Shown here: positions 63,141 through 64,000 of the stretch, one piece after another
How positions within the stretch are numbered: position 1 is the first letter of the stretch
How the letters are laid out: the number at the start of each line of letters is the position of its first letter
Source of the DNA: Acidobacteriota bacterium
GTDB taxonomy: Bacteria > Acidobacteriota > Blastocatellia > UBA7656
Reading direction: 5' to 3'
Assembly: GCA_038040445.1 (NCBI GenBank)
Contig: JBBPIG010000004.1
Coordinates: forward strand, 142,190-206,189
Length of the DNA: 64,000 bases
Program-made: the position numbers and the translations under genes
Notes under the pieces: generated by a model
What the model saw: the letters and a program-made list of their open reading frames with translations, nothing else
What the model was told of the DNA's origin: nothing
The model's database searches: none

Positions 63141-64000
63141 ATCCTCGCTTCCGACGCTGCTGCCTTCGAGAGATACGCCGCGCGCCATTCTTCAAAGTCC
63201 TTCAACGCAAGCTCGACCTGGAGATGGCGCCGGTCGACTTTGCGCCTGAGCCGCCGCCGGTCTGCTTCGTCCAACGGCAGCAAAAGCGCGAAGGTTATGT
63301 TCATCGGCTGAAAGTTCCTGACGTCTGCGTTCGCGATGTAATTCGTAAGGCTCCCCATCGCGCTCCGGCGGGGCGGGGCCTGCGGCTTGCGCCCGCGCGC
63401 AAGTTCAGCCGCGTGCACGCCCGCCATGAATCCTGTCGCCATCGCTTCGATGTATCCCTCGACGCCGGAAATCTGTCCCGCGAAGAGAACGCGCGGCTGA
63501 GCGCGCATTTGCAACGTCTCGGTGAGCACAGCCGGCGCGCAGATGAACGTGTTGCGATGAATCTGACCGTAGCGAATCATCTCAGCTTGTTCGAGTCCGG
63601 GGATTAAACGAAGCACGCGCTTTTGCTCGCCGAACTTCAGATGGTTTTGAAACCCGACCAGGTTGTAGCTGTCGGCCATCAGAGTTTCCTGCCGTAGCTG
63701 TACAACCGCGAAGGGCTGCCGATCGGTGCGCGGATCGCGAAGGCCAACCGGTTTCATCGGTCCGTAACGCAACGTGTCGCGGCCGCGACGCGCGATTTCC
63801 TCGATTGGCAAGCAGCCTTCGAAATACATCGTCTTCTCGAACTCGTGCAGCGCAACTGACTCTGCCGCGAGCAGCGCGTCGTAGAAGCGATCGTACTCCT
63901 CTTCATTGAACGGGCAGTTGAGGTAGTCGTCCCCGCCCTTTCCGTAGCGCGCCGCGCGAAACGCAATTTCGCAATTGACCGACTCCGCATCGACTACCGG
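63137..64000 (-). CDS. trmFO: TrmFO, tRNA (uracil-54) methyltransferase (N-terminus outside window)
   Basis: The C-terminal 287 residues of the folate/FAD-dependent enzyme that makes 5-methyluridine at position 54 of tRNA. Diagnostic blocks are TMYFEGCLPIEEIARRGRDTLRYGPMKPVGL, DRQPFAVVQLRQETLMADSYNLVGFQN, the FICAPAVL and LFAGQISGVEGYIEAMATG region. The frame stays open to the window edge at 64000, with no start inside. The stop overlaps the start of the VWFA gene. Confidence 0.96.
   Translation of the reverse strand, partial: PVVDAESVNCEIAFRAARYGKGGDDYLNCPFNEEEYDRFYDALLAAESVALHEFEKTMYFEGCLPIEEIARRGRDTLRYGPMKPVGLRDPRTDRQPFAVVQLRQETLMADSYNLVGFQNHLKFGEQKRVLRLIPGLEQAEMIRYGQIHRNTFICAPAVLTETLQMRAQPRVLFAGQISGVEGYIEAMATGFMAGVHAAELARGRKPQAPPRRSAMGSLTNYIANADVRNFQPMNITFALLLPLDEADRRRLRRKVDRRHLQVELALKDFEEWRAAYLSKAAASEARI

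Overview
The window reads as chromosomal DNA of an Acidobacteriota member, probably class Blastocatellia. This is inference from gene content: a VWFA-related 'acidobacterial' domain protein at the right edge, an ECF sigma factor next to a Ser/Thr kinase, sigma/HEAT-repeat/DUF4097 operons, and an ImuA-ImuB-DnaE2 mutasome with LexA. GC is about 60% and genes lie on both strands. I see no phage, integron, CRISPR array or transposase gene.

Layout. 1-3902: C-terminally cut Lhr-type helicase. 4132-7019: cluster of toxin-antitoxin genes, including a PIN toxin between two paralogous antitoxins. 7019-11654: radical SAM protein, ECF sigma factor, Ser/Thr kinase and small membrane or secreted proteins. 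11899-28429: DNA repair and stress block (Bcp peroxiredoxin, ImuA, VapBC, LigA, DnaE2, ImuB, HhH-GPD glycosylase, FtsK-gamma protein, Tag, DinB, AlkD-like, VOC, EVE, LexA). 28551-38049: AhpD-like tandem protein, ThrS, TsaC/Sua5, Uma2, MmcQ, a Tdh-Kbl threonine degradation pair and a Fic enzyme. 38297-46437: a TPR gene broken by a frameshift, tRNA-Ser(UGA), then an ECF operon with two alternating HEAT-repeat proteins, an ABC ATPase and a DUF4097 protein. 46784-51440: NtrC-type regulator, DUF6599, PH-domain membrane protein, Xer recombinase. 51629-55386: LodA/LodB-like quinoprotein oxidase operon with a Tat-exported partner. 55702-64000: PLP enzyme, two secreted phosphatases, HemF, tandem DUF433, DUF4160-DUF2442, dipeptidase, VWFA protein and TrmFO (cut by the window edge).

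Functional links. The imuB-dnaE2 transcript starts at a near-consensus promoter whose -10 box lies inside a direct repeat (ATTTTCG-N3-ATTTTCG or close variant). The same 34-bp arrangement recurs upstream of lexA, driving a leftward transcript, and ATTTTCG boxes spaced two helical turns apart precede imuA. This is a candidate SOS operator.

The most unusual feature is a large set of degenerate tandem repeats with a 7-bp period, several unrelated in sequence, often folded back as hairpins (44691, 48165, 63032, 43328, 35265, 18217, 17961, 20578, 21243). They resemble the short tandemly repeated repetitive (STRR) heptamers of cyanobacteria. Several are inside genes: dnaE2 carries three, imuB two or three, and the signal peptide of the VWFA protein is written by the two arms of one such hairpin. 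A second class, long inverted repeats whose arms hold their own mini-palindrome (11801, 23283, 31881), sits between genes. One of them supplies the last codons and stops of both convergent genes.
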